DNA from: Thermoleptolyngbya sichuanensis A183
GTDB lineage: Bacteria; Cyanobacteriota; Cyanobacteriia; Elainellales; Elainellaceae
Reading direction: 5' to 3'
Length of the DNA stretch: 64,000 nt
NCBI RefSeq assembly: GCF_013177315.1
Contig: NZ_CP053661.1
Coordinates: 2,356,001 to 2,420,000, forward strand
Made by a program: the position numbers and the translations under genes. Each line of letters begins with the position of its first letter. Positions within the stretch are counted from its first letter, which is position 1. The notes under the pieces are model-generated. The model did not search any database, was not told the origin of the DNA, and was given only the letters and a program-made list of their open reading frames with translations. Of the stretch, positions 18,493-26,454 are shown piece after piece.

Positions 18493-18584
18493 GAATGTTT
18501 CTCCTGATATGCAGTTAGTTGAGTTTGCTGTTAAATCATGGTTGGTCGCCAGCCCGAACCGAGCTAGCAATTGACGGTCTAGGT

Positions 18585-18680
18585 TTATTGAATCGCCAGA
18601 CTCAGCCCCAAAGAGGACATACTACTCACCACAAACACCAGAGTGTTGAGGTTGGCAAGGACTTGAATAATCTCTTGCAT
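18585..18680 (-). pseudogene. 5' fragment of a second BASS-family gene
   Basis: Thirty-one codons, MQEIIQVLANLNTLVFVVSS and so on, closely match the first 30 residues of the BASS carrier at 12984-13838 and then stop after LSLAIQ. The fragment starts 14 bases after the DUF1254 stop in the same direction. It probably remains from a deletion of a paralogous transporter, or from a duplication. It is too short to function. Confidence 0.75.
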
Positions 18681-18694
18681 AACGCCTTGCTCGA

Positions 18695-20116
18695 TTAGAT
18701 TACTTTTTCGATGTCTGAAAGTGACCAGGTGCGATCGAAGTAGGGTTCGGTTGGCGCATAAAACCGGAAGTAGGCAAACCAGCCCCGACCCGGTACCGTG
18801 GGTGCCCAGTTGGTTTCCTGGCCCAGTGGGGCGGTGGGACCAAAATAGAGATCTATGGAACCATCGGCATTCTGAATTAAATCTCCGCGCGAATCTACTC
18901 CGGCAATATTGTGTGGGGTGTCGATAAAACAACGGGTTTCAGTGTCGTAGAGCGTGATTGACCAGAATTGTTTGACGGGCACATGGGGCGGAACGCGCAG
19001 ACTGTAGTTGTTGTCGCCCTGGAGCCAATCACCATCCTTGTCTTTCTGGATGCCAATGTACTGCTGACCCATGCCGGGGGTCTTAGTTGTCATCCCGGCA
19101 GTCAGAGTCACTGCCTCGTAGAACCAGGCTATGCGTTCATCCAGAGCCGTATGGTTTTCCGTTTCCTGATTTGCTTCCAGTAGCACTGCGTTCTTCCACT
19201 GTGTACCGGGCCAGATGTGTGCTTCCGGCTGGCGCTTGGCATAGCTCAAGCAACGGGCTGTCGCCTCTCCGACGATCGCCGCCTGTTCCAGAATTTTCTG
19301 CTGACGGGCATCGGGCTGGAAGGGCCGACCCTTTTCAATGCCCAGGGGTTTAAGCATGGCTACCATCATGCGATCGCGCTCATGCACCGGCTCTTCGTTC
19401 AGCATTTTAGCCAGCAGTCGCCAATAGTCCATATTGCTAGCGGGCCAGCCACTCCAGGGTTTGTCCGCTGCTGGGATAATCTGCGTTTTGCGAGGGTTTT
19501 CTCGCTGGGCATAGGAGTACACCTGATAACTAGCGGTTAGCGCCTCGGCTTCCTGAGGTTCGGTGGACAGCACCCGAAAGGCATGGAAGAGATTGTTGGT
19601 CGGTGACTGTACCACCCAATAGCCCTCGGCGTCCTGGGGAACCTCCTGTCCGGCAGCAATCACAAGGTACTTGCCGCCTGTACCTCGGTCAGGCCCCGTC
19701 AGCCCCATATCAGTAATGGGACGCTGCCAGAAATCCAGAATGCCGCCTGCGGTCTGCCCTTTTGGATAATCGATCACTAAGGGCCCCGTCCGTTGCAGGT
19801 TGAGGAAACCGATGACGTAGGGCGTTGTGGCATTGGCAGTGAGGAGGCCGAGTTTATCGCGGAAGCTAGTGGTCAGCACCAGATCTCCATCCTGCTGACC
19901 AAACACCGTCTCGTAAGCCTCCTGCCAAGCCGCGAAGCTGACCAAGGGAATGGCCCAGAGGTAGGTCTGCACCGCCCGCTGAAAGTCGAGTTCGTCATAG
20001 AGTTTGACGACGCTCTCAAAAGTTGGATATCCCCCTTCAAAGGCCAACCGCCCAATGGAGGTATCGATGCTGCCAGTCGTGGGTAGTATTTGCGCCTGGG
20101 TTGTTAGGTTCTGCAT
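18695..20116 (-). CDS. DUF1254/DUF1214 domain protein
   Basis: A 473-residue protein. The N-terminal DUF1254 region includes YLWAIPLVSFAAWQEAYETVFG. The C-terminal DUF1214 region includes FWSITLYDTETRCFIDTPHN and the NWAPTVPGRGWFAYFRFYAP end. Members of this family are often found near sulfatases and hydrolases, but their reaction is not established. No signal peptide is visible. It is the first gene of the leftward run that includes the arylsulfatase, SulP, BASS, FGE and membrane-protein genes. An AraC-type remnant reads away from it on the other strand. Confidence 0.85.
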   Translation of the reverse strand: MQNLTTQAQILPTTGSIDTSIGRLAFEGGYPTFESVVKLYDELDFQRAVQTYLWAIPLVSFAAWQEAYETVFGQQDGDLVLTTSFRDKLGLLTANATTPYVIGFLNLQRTGPLVIDYPKGQTAGGILDFWQRPITDMGLTGPDRGTGGKYLVIAAGQEVPQDAEGYWVVQSPTNNLFHAFRVLSTEPQEAEALTASYQVYSYAQRENPRKTQIIPAADKPWSGWPASNMDYWRLLAKMLNEEPVHERDRMMVAMLKPLGIEKGRPFQPDARQQKILEQAAIVGEATARCLSYAKRQPEAHIWPGTQWKNAVLLEANQETENHTALDERIAWFYEAVTLTAGMTTKTPGMGQQYIGIQKDKDGDWLQGDNNYSLRVPPHVPVKQFWSITLYDTETRCFIDTPHNIAGVDSRGDLIQNADGSIDLYFGPTAPLGQETNWAPTVPGRGWFAYFRFYAPTEPYFDRTWSLSDIEKVI

Positions 20117-20304
20117 GGGGTTCTCCTAACGCTGGTAATCAGTTCGCATGGCAGCTGACTAACAGAGGAGTCACTCAGTAAGAATGATTATCTGAAGGGG
20201 TTAAGCCTAGAAGTATTCCAAAACTGCTTTTTGATCAGTGAGGTCAAGAGCTTTAGCTTTAAGATTGTTTAATTTGAAAACTTATCTTAAGCCTGATCGC
20301 TAAC

Positions 20305-20600
20305 ATGAAGCCCCTAGTCAAGGGTAAAGGTAGCCTCATCTACCATCGCCAGTTCAGCGATATCGCTCACCTGACCGAGCAGGTACAGGTCTCCGCCAAG
20401 GTGCAGATGACGCAACTGAGCTGCAATCGCCTGCACTTTGATCTGATGTTAGCTGCCTTTGCTGAGGTTCAAGTTACCTTTGCCAAGTCGTCTTGTCAAG
20501 CTTTTCCCTGGACGAAAAATTCAAGAATTTTGTTACCTATGCCTGCATCCTAGAGGCCCAAGGCCCTATTCGATCTCTCGCGATTGCCGGGTTTCCTACG
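20305..20600 (+). pseudogene. AraC-type regulator, N-terminal remnant
   Basis: A frame of 82 codons reads like the N-terminal sensing part of cyanobacterial AraC regulators (YHRQFSDIAHLTEQ, then MTQLSCNRLHF). A second frame continues the pattern (NFVTYACILEAQGPIR) after a shift near 20520, and the helix-turn-helix part is missing. It is placed divergently from the DUF1254-sulfatase run, where its regulator would be expected. The remaining bases of the 20117-20637 gap look like an AT-rich promoter region. Confidence 0.5.
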
Positions 20601-21004
20601 AGACCCTAGCGGGTGAGAAAGGACAGAGTTGAGGGAGCTATTGAGAGAGTTGTCTAGGATTGAGTGGTGTTTCTTGCCCTATTAGGTTCAATCCATCCTG
20701 GTATGCTTTGGTGATGGCTTCAGGTAAGTAAGGTTTCAAGCTGGGATTTTCAGCCAGGTGGTCATGGATACGCTCCCGCATATCTATGATGATGTAAGAC
20801 CAACTTTTGGAACGAGCCTCAGGTTGATGGCAGCTCTTAAGAAGATGCCCCAGCAGCACCCCTAGACGGTTGCGTAACTCCTGGCGCTGCTGCTTGCCCA
20901 ACGCATCCAGCTCCTCGATTAAGTTTTTAAGTTTTCAATGTCCACCTAGTTCCACTGCTGGGCTTGCAGCAGATCTATTTGGCATTGAGGCCAGGCATAG
21001 AAAT

Positions 21005-22165
21005 AGGAGCATCCCACTTTCGATGAAACAGTCAACTGGCGAGCTGTCCATTGAGGTAGGCACAGCGCAGACTCAACATGGCATTAACGGAGGCCGTATT
21101 CCAGCGAGCACCCGAAATTTGGAGGCGTCGCCCAATCTGTTTGACAGCCGATTCTACGGCTCCTGATCCAATAGAACAGAGTTGCTCAGCCTGGTAGAAC
21201 CCATAATTCACGATGCGAGAGCGATGGGTGCTCAGATAGGCTTCAAAATTGCGGGCTTGCTTGCGCCGACAGTCGGCAAAGAGGGCCCTGGCGGCTTCCA
21301 CTTGACCTTGCCATAACAGCATTTCCGCCGCTGCTAAGCGCTTGAGCGACCCACCGACTTTGTAGAGGTTTTCTTTGAGATGGTACCAATCGAGGATTTC
21401 CCAACGGGTCTCAACGGTGGTGAGTTGAGCAAACAGATTCCACACCCCAGCGTGACCATCGCCCAGACAGACCAGTGGGGAGAGCAAGCGTTGAGCGCTG
21501 AGATAATCAATCAAGCTGTCATTGTCTTGGAAGAAGGCGTTGTAATAAATCCCCTCCACCCGCACCGCTTTGTAGTCTCGCCACGGGCTATCGGACTCTA
21601 GCAGGTCACGCAGACGGACTTTGCCGCCATCAATGCTGACCTCACTGACGCCTTGTTTAGCCTCGGCAGACTCGAACGACTGACGCCCCACCAGACGTTG
21701 TTGGGTCGAGTGCCCGACCCGCATCCCGGTCAGGGCTACGATGTCATCCTCTGCATCTTGAAACGATTCGTTGGCACTTAAGCGTAGGTTGGCTTTCTCT
21801 AGGCCACCACTGAGACGGCTGTAAGCCTTTACGCCTAACCGTTCTGCCTGACTTTGACGAATCTCAAGGACCCCTACTAAACTCTTCAATCGGCGAACCC
21901 GGCCTCGGGCGGGGTAGGCTTTCTGGTTGACAAAAAAAGGGCAACTCGAGGGCTCACCTCCTCTAGCATTTGCCGTCGTACAGTCTGCTCGATGCCTTCT
22001 AGACTATCGAGCCCCTCTCGGTTGCTATTGCGATACAAAATCTCGGCGATCTCTGCTGTACAAGCTTCCAATCGCTTTTGGTCTTCAGGTGTCCTGGTGA
22101 GTCATCCCTGGGGCTACCCTCCCATTCTCACCCTTCGCACTGTTTTCGCGAAAGTGGGATGCTCC
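21005..22165 (-). mobile_element. ISKra4-like insertion sequence
   Basis: About 1,160 bases with 17-base terminal inverted repeats: GGAGCATCCCACTTTCG at 21006-21022 and its complement at 22149-22165. A 9-base target duplication CATAGAAAT flanks it (20996-21004 and 22166-22174). It sits inside a DUF29 gene, which gives an independent check of the boundaries. The length and the two-frame transposase suggest the ISMich2-type subgroup, which is inference. Confidence 0.9.
21032..22071 (-). CDS. ISKra4-like transposase in two frames
   Basis: The first frame (from about 22071) encodes LEACTAEIAEILYRNSN and so on up to VALFLSTRK. The second frame, ending at 21032, resumes with FFVNQKAYPARGRVRRLK and carries the DDE-type catalytic core (SIDGGKVRLRD, CLGDGHAGVWNLF, EILDWYHLKENLYKVGGS). 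The switch falls at a run of seven A on the + strand (21932-21938), read as T7 in the gene. This could be programmed frameshifting or decay. The N-terminal start is also uncertain: an ATG at about 22105 is out of frame with the conserved PEDQKRLEAC. Confidence 0.8.
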
Positions 22166-22242
22166 CATAGAAATCCTGGTCATAGAGTGTCGTGGTTTGC
22201 ATGAACCTACCTACTTTCCTGTCGCTCTTTTCACTGTACCCG

Positions 22243-23172
22243 TTACGACTCAAAGGCAAATATCCGCGTCCAATCGTTCTTCATATCCACTACGACCCAG
22301 CCCCGTTGGGATGCCTCGGCTAGGGCGACATCCAAACTGCACATAGCAGATTTGTCGTAGGCAAACTCGCGATCGCCGTCGGTATGACGCACAATCAGCC
22401 CTAGGCTGGCCCCAACTCCGGCGCTTGTCCACTGCAACATTTGCAGGTCGCCGTCGGAGTTGCCAAAGGCAGCGATCGGTCGCCGCCCGATGTAGTGCTG
22501 AATCGCGGCTGGTTTACCTTCTTTGTCGTCCAAGAAAAGCAGTTCCGGCAGGCGCACAATCACAGGCTGTCCGTCGCGTATCTCGAACTTTGTTTTAATG
22601 CTGCTGCCAATCACCTGCTCGGGGGGAACGCCGTAGACCTGCTCTGTCCACGGACGCATGAATTCAATGCCGCCGCCAGAGACGATGAAGATTTTGAAGT
22701 CGTGCGATCGCAAATAGTCCAGCAGTTCCACCATCGGCTGATACACCATCTCGGTAAACGGCCTTTGCGTGGTAGGGTGCGTTGCTGTCGCCAGCCAATC
22801 AGTGACGATTGCCGTAAACTCGTCGGTGGTCATGCCCGCGTGGGTGGCCATTACCAGCTCCACCAGCGCGTGCTCCCCCCCCGCTAGGGCCGCCTCTAGG
22901 TCACCCTTCAGCACCGAGGCAAAGGGTTCCTGGGTGTGCCACTCGGGGTGCTGGGGGGCCAGGGCTTTGATGCGATCAAAGACAAAAAACGCCTGCACGT
23001 ACATCGGGTACTCGCACCAAAGGGTGCCGTCGTTGTCGAAGACGGCAATGCGATCGGTGGGGGGCACAAAAGTGAGGCTGTGGGCCGTGGTAACTTGCGC
23101 CACAAAGTCGAGAATTGCCTGCTTGGCAGCCCCATCATTCCAAGCGGGTAGGGGGTCGGTCATGGAAAACAT
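22243..23172 (-). CDS. HAD-superfamily hydrolase
   Basis: A 309-residue protein with HAD motif I as DNDGT (residues 46-50, in IAVFDNDGTLW). Motif II is FIVSGGG and motif III/IV is the FGNSDGDLQML segment. A helical cap lies between motifs I and II. The pattern fits haloacid dehalogenase-like phosphatases; the substrate is unknown. The gene lies 92 bases downstream of the second sulfatase in the same direction, separated by a perfect palindrome. A phosphatase acting on a desulfated product is only a guess. An alternative start is three codons further in. Confidence 0.85.
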   Translation of the reverse strand: MFSMTDPLPAWNDGAAKQAILDFVAQVTTAHSLTFVPPTDRIAVFDNDGTLWCEYPMYVQAFFVFDRIKALAPQHPEWHTQEPFASVLKGDLEAALAGGEHALVELVMATHAGMTTDEFTAIVTDWLATATHPTTQRPFTEMVYQPMVELLDYLRSHDFKIFIVSGGGIEFMRPWTEQVYGVPPEQVIGSSIKTKFEIRDGQPVIVRLPELLFLDDKEGKPAAIQHYIGRRPIAAFGNSDGDLQMLQWTSAGVGASLGLIVRHTDGDREFAYDKSAMCSLDVALAEASQRGWVVVDMKNDWTRIFAFES

Positions 23173-23200
23173 ATGTAGATGTAGGGTACTCGGCGGTTTA

Positions 23201-23231
23201 GCTCCGAGGGGTTTTGAAAACCCCTCGGAGC
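23201..23231. terminator. perfect 15-base-pair palindrome between sulfatase 2 and the HAD gene
   Basis: GCTCCGAGGGGTTTT, one central G, then the exact complement. The stem has a GC-rich base and an A/T-rich tip. No clear U-run follows on the reading strand, so it may be a weak terminator, an mRNA-stabilising hairpin or a dispersed palindrome. Confidence 0.55.
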
Positions 23232-23264
23232 TTTAACGGGGGGGAGTTTAAGGGTCTCTTCAGC

Positions 23265-24755
23265 CTAGTGGTAACGGCTGCTGCCTGCTTCTTCTAGCTG
23301 TCGCATCACCGCATCCAGGTTGAACGAGGCGGGCTTTTGCCGGGGCGGAAATTGCGTAAACGCCTCGATCTGCTGCGCCACTGCTGCCTGCATCCAGTAA
23401 ATTAAATAGGTGTGGGAGATCACCCAATCCCAGTAGGTGTTTGAGTTCTCGTCGGCCCGCTCAAAGGGGTCGCGGCGCAGGTTGAATATCTTGGGTGCCC
23501 GTAGTTTCACAAAAGGCTCAAACCAGCATTGCAAAGTCTTGGCCCGCTGCTCCATCAGCACCGTCTTCCAGTCGCCAACGCGAATCGCCAGAATGTCGCC
23601 GTCGTCGCTGATGTAGAAGAAAGATTTGCGGTGGCTTTCCTCCACCTCTCTACACAGGTAGGGCAGCATGTTGAAGCCGTCGAGGTGGACCTTATAGGTG
23701 CGATCGCCAATGGTGTGGCCATTCAGCAGTTTTTCTTTAATGTCAGGTTCTCCTGCCGCCGCCAGTAGGGTCGGCAAAATATCTTGGTGCGAGACAATGC
23801 CATTCACCACTGAACCGGCGGGGATGTGACCGGGCCAGCAGAAAAAGGTCGGAACCCGCCAGCCGCCTTCCCAGTTGGTGTTTTTTTCGCTGCGGAAAGG
23901 GGTGATGCCTGCATCAGGCCAGGTGTTATAGTGTACACCGTTGTCGGTGGAGTACATGACGATGGTGTCGTCGGCAATGCCTAGCTCGTCGAGCTTGTCG
24001 AGCATTTCGCCGATGTGCTTGTCGTGAGCCACCATGGCATCGTTATAGTCGCCCTGGCCGCTCTTGCCCTTGTTCTTATCGGCTACGTGGGTGCGAAAGT
24101 GCATGGCCGTGGTGTTGTACCACACAAAGAAAGGCTTGCCGTCTTGGTGGGCCTTATCGATAAAGCCGAGGGCGCGCTCTGTCACCTCGTCATCGATGGT
24201 TTCCATGCGCCTTTTGGTCAGCGGGCCGGTGTCTTCGATGGTCTGTCCGCCCTTGCCATCGGCCAGGCAGTGCAGCACCCCACGCGGGCCAAACCGCTGC
24301 TTAAAGGCCGGGTCTTTGGGATAGTCAGGGTCTTCGGGTTCTTCCTCGGCGTTGAGGTGGTAGAGGTTGCCAAAGAACTCGTCAAAGCCGTGCAGGGTGG
24401 GCAAAAATTCATCCCTGTCGCCTAGGTGGTTTTTGCCAAACTGGCCGGTGGTGTAGCCTAAGGGCTTAAGCAGCTCGGCGATCGTAGGGTCTTCTTTTTG
24501 CAGACCCACATCGGCCCCCGGCATGCCTACCTTGGTGAGGCCGGTGCGAATGGGGTTTTGGCCGCAGATAAAGGCGGCCCGACCAGCGGTGCAGATCTGT
24601 TGACCGTAGTAGTCGGTGAAGGCTACCCCTTCGTTGGCGATGCGATCGATATTGGGGGTGCGGTAGCCCATCTGGCCCCGGCTGTTGTAGCTGATGTTCC
24701 ACCAGCCGATATCGTCACCCCAAAGAATGAGAATGTTGGGTTTACCGTTGGGCAT
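23265..24755 (-). CDS. arylsulfatase (CTAGR-type)
   Basis: A 496-residue type I sulfatase. The N-terminal metal block is PNILILWGDDIGWWN, and the active-site signature is CTAGR with the cysteine at residue 55. MYSTDNGVHYNTWPDAG is the second metal segment and GGWRVPTFFCWPG is also typical. The proline of the usual CxPxR motif is replaced by alanine, a variant that recurs in one sulfatase subfamily. FGE from the same island could mature it. No signal peptide is visible. Upstream is a 745-base gap with a duplicated promoter-like sequence and a divergent, broken AraC gene. Confidence 0.92.
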   Translation of the reverse strand: MPNGKPNILILWGDDIGWWNISYNSRGQMGYRTPNIDRIANEGVAFTDYYGQQICTAGRAAFICGQNPIRTGLTKVGMPGADVGLQKEDPTIAELLKPLGYTTGQFGKNHLGDRDEFLPTLHGFDEFFGNLYHLNAEEEPEDPDYPKDPAFKQRFGPRGVLHCLADGKGGQTIEDTGPLTKRRMETIDDEVTERALGFIDKAHQDGKPFFVWYNTTAMHFRTHVADKNKGKSGQGDYNDAMVAHDKHIGEMLDKLDELGIADDTIVMYSTDNGVHYNTWPDAGITPFRSEKNTNWEGGWRVPTFFCWPGHIPAGSVVNGIVSHQDILPTLLAAAGEPDIKEKLLNGHTIGDRTYKVHLDGFNMLPYLCREVEESHRKSFFYISDDGDILAIRVGDWKTVLMEQRAKTLQCWFEPFVKLRAPKIFNLRRDPFERADENSNTYWDWVISHTYLIYWMQAAVAQQIEAFTQFPPRQKPASFNLDAVMRQLEEAGSSRYH

Positions 24756-24898
24756 GGGTTTTATCCCTTTATGAAGTGTTTTAAGAGCAGACAGGGACTG
24801 ATCTAAGCAAGCCTCTAAGCAAGCTTTTAAGTAAGACTTGCCATTGCCGAAATAGCGGCGATTTTAGATGCAGAATTGGTATTGGAGACGCAATGTCA

Positions 24899-24968
24899 GT
24901 GCCAATATAAGGCTCTCCACCTTTCGCGAATATCCCAAAATTCCAACCCGACAGTTGTTTACAAAGCG
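24899..24968. promoter_or_regulatory. duplicated upstream element, copy 1
   Basis: It contains CAATATAA and, 40 bases after the block start, AAAATTCCAACCCGACAGTT followed by GTTTACAAAGCG. A second copy with the same spacing lies 420 bases further right. It sits about 145 bases upstream of the second sulfatase start and may be an AraC-type operator or promoter, which is inference. Confidence 0.4.
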
Positions 24969-25191
24969 CCAGCCTATGAAATGGCGATCGCCTTCGGGGA
25001 CGGTCTTTGGCGATCGCGCCTGTGAACCTCAAGGGCCAGCACATTGCTGATGAGAGTGGCTGTCAGGGGGCCAGGCAATACTCCTGCGAGGGCAGTCAGG
25101 GGCGCTCGTCCCGGTAGCCCCCAGGCCGACAAAATTGATCGTGTAGCTCATGGCAGTGCCTTTGCTCTTAGGCTATGTGGGGGTTGCTGTA

Positions 25192-25245
25192 CCAAGTCCA
25201 GACGTGAAGTTTCCGTAACCGACAAAACTCTATGTCTGGACTTGG
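25192..25245. repeat. 12-base inverted repeat with 30-base spacer
   Basis: CCAAGTCCAGAC at 25192-25203 and its exact complement at 25234-25245. This could be the ends of a tiny decayed element or a hairpin. Confidence 0.55.
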
Positions 25246-25318
25246 ACAAGGTTTAACCTGACCCCTGCTGTTGATCAAAAGGAAAATTTTAGATTCAGGG
25301 CTGATAATAGAAGAAATG

Positions 25319-25388
25319 TAGGCAATATAATCGGTTTCAAAATCTGCAACCATTCAAAAATTCCAACCTAGTAGTTATTTTCAAAGCG
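25319..25388. promoter_or_regulatory. duplicated upstream element, copy 2
   Basis: It contains CAATATAA and, at the same 40-base spacing as copy 1, AAAATTCCAACCTAGTAGTT followed by ATTTTCAAAGCG. It is about 113 bases upstream of the AraC remnant. Conserved spacing suggests a duplicated control sequence. Confidence 0.4.
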
Positions 25389-25500
25389 TGGATTAATGCA
25401 GTGGATTAATACACAGTGAACCGAGGGAGATCTGTTTGCTCTCTGCAATCGATCAGTCGATGCTTAACACCACAGTTTTTGAGTCCATAGGCCCAACGCG

Positions 25501-26444
25501 TTGAGTACTTTAGAGCACCCTAGTTCTATCCTGTATCGTCAGTTTCGGGATGTTGATGCCTTTAGCCAAGCCTTTTACGCCGAGGGACTTTCCTTAACCC
25601 AGCTAGAATCCGGACGCTTTGAAGGGTTGATTGCCTATCTGATTCTGCAATTGATAGAACTTCCAGAGTTCTATGGTCATCAATTATCTATGGTCATCAA
25701 TTACTCGATAAGTTGCGCTATTTGCAACTTGAATTGAGTCGTCGTTGTTCGATTGTCCATTGGAGCTACGATCTGCTGCCAGAGATACTCGTAGGAGGTT
25801 CGTAGGATTGAATGTAAAGTTTTATGTCTCAATTCAACACTTCTGCCCTAGCCCGTTTGCATTTGCAACAGTATCTACACGATGTAGATCGTGACAATGT
25901 AGACACCAAATTTTTTCGGCAAAACGTTATTCAAATTGAAGACCAACGGCTCGGCAATCTGCATGACTACCTCAACCAAATCTTTTACCTGGCAGTTAAA
26001 AACCCGGATTTTTTAGCGCGTTCGTATCCCCTCCTTTTGGGCGATCTGCTGCCCCTGTTAGTCAACTGCTTTAGCACCGAAAGTTACCCCCGCCTCTGCA
26101 CTCACCCCTTTCGCCGAGCCACCCTAGTGCAAGAGGCCGAAGCCTATATGCTGGCCCACCTTGATGAGCCCATTACCCTAGAGGCGATTTGCAAAGCCGT
26201 TAAAACTAGTAAAAGTACTCTCTCCTACGGCTTTCAAGAAATTTTTGGCCTCAGCCCCATGGCCTACCTTAAAAGCGTGCGGCTAAATGAGGTGCGCCGA
26301 GCCCTCAAAGCCAGCGACCCCACGCAAGCTACTGTGCTGGGAATCGCTAACCGTTATGGCTTTTGGCACATGGGTCATTTTTCTCGTGACTATCGGCAGA
26401 TGTTTGGCGAGTCACCATCGGAGACGTTGAAGGGGCTTCTATAG
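25501..26444 (+). pseudogene. AraC-family regulator, broken
   Basis: The first piece (25501-25737) matches the N-terminal part of AraC regulators (LYRQFRDVDAFSQAF, then LTQLESGRFEG). A 17-base tandem duplication at 25671-25704 shifts its frame; without it the frame would run to a stop at about 25805. The second piece (25824-26444, 206 residues from an ATG) carries the complete C-terminal double helix-turn-helix (EPITLEAICKAVKTSKSTL, then IANRYGFWHMGHFSRDYRQM). The middle sensing region seems shortened. The C-terminal piece might still be made and bind DNA. It lies divergently from the second sulfatase, the expected place for its activator. Confidence 0.7.
25671..25704. repeat. 17-base tandem duplication in the AraC remnant
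   Basis: CTATGGTCATCAATTAT is followed by the same unit ending in C. Removing one copy restores a longer frame through YGHQLLDKLRYLQLELSRR. This is the same kind of lesion as at 11061-11100. Confidence 0.85.
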
Positions 26445-26454
26445 AGCACTGGTC

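Larger units (their letters stand above)
20638..22202 (-). pseudogene. DUF29 family protein interrupted by an ISKra4-like element
   Basis: The gene starts at the ATG at 22202 (MQTTTLYDQDFY). It is cut by the IS at 22166 and resumes at 21004 with AWPQCQIDLLQAQQWN. It ends in a normal DUF29 C-terminal half (ELRNRLGVLLGHLLKSCHQP) at 20638. Besides the insertion there is an in-frame TAG at 20946-20948 and a shift inside the repeat AAAACTTAAAAACTTA near 20920-20935, so the gene is inactive three times over. DUF29 proteins are small and of unknown function, common in cyanobacteria. Without the IS the codon for Tyr13 joins cleanly across the 9-base target duplication. Confidence 0.85.
24756..25500. 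other. 745-base spacer between sulfatase 2 and the AraC remnant
   Basis: No convincing gene. It contains a diverged direct duplication of about 70 bases (copies listed separately), an inverted repeat at 25192-25245, and short coding-like scraps in several frames that I could not assign. It is probably the divergent control region enlarged by insertion or duplication. Confidence 0.5.

Noticed and set aside
18585-18932. 115-codon frame overlapping the DUF1254 end
   Set aside because: Only its last 31 codons are meaningful (BASS fragment); the rest is the shadow of DUF1254.
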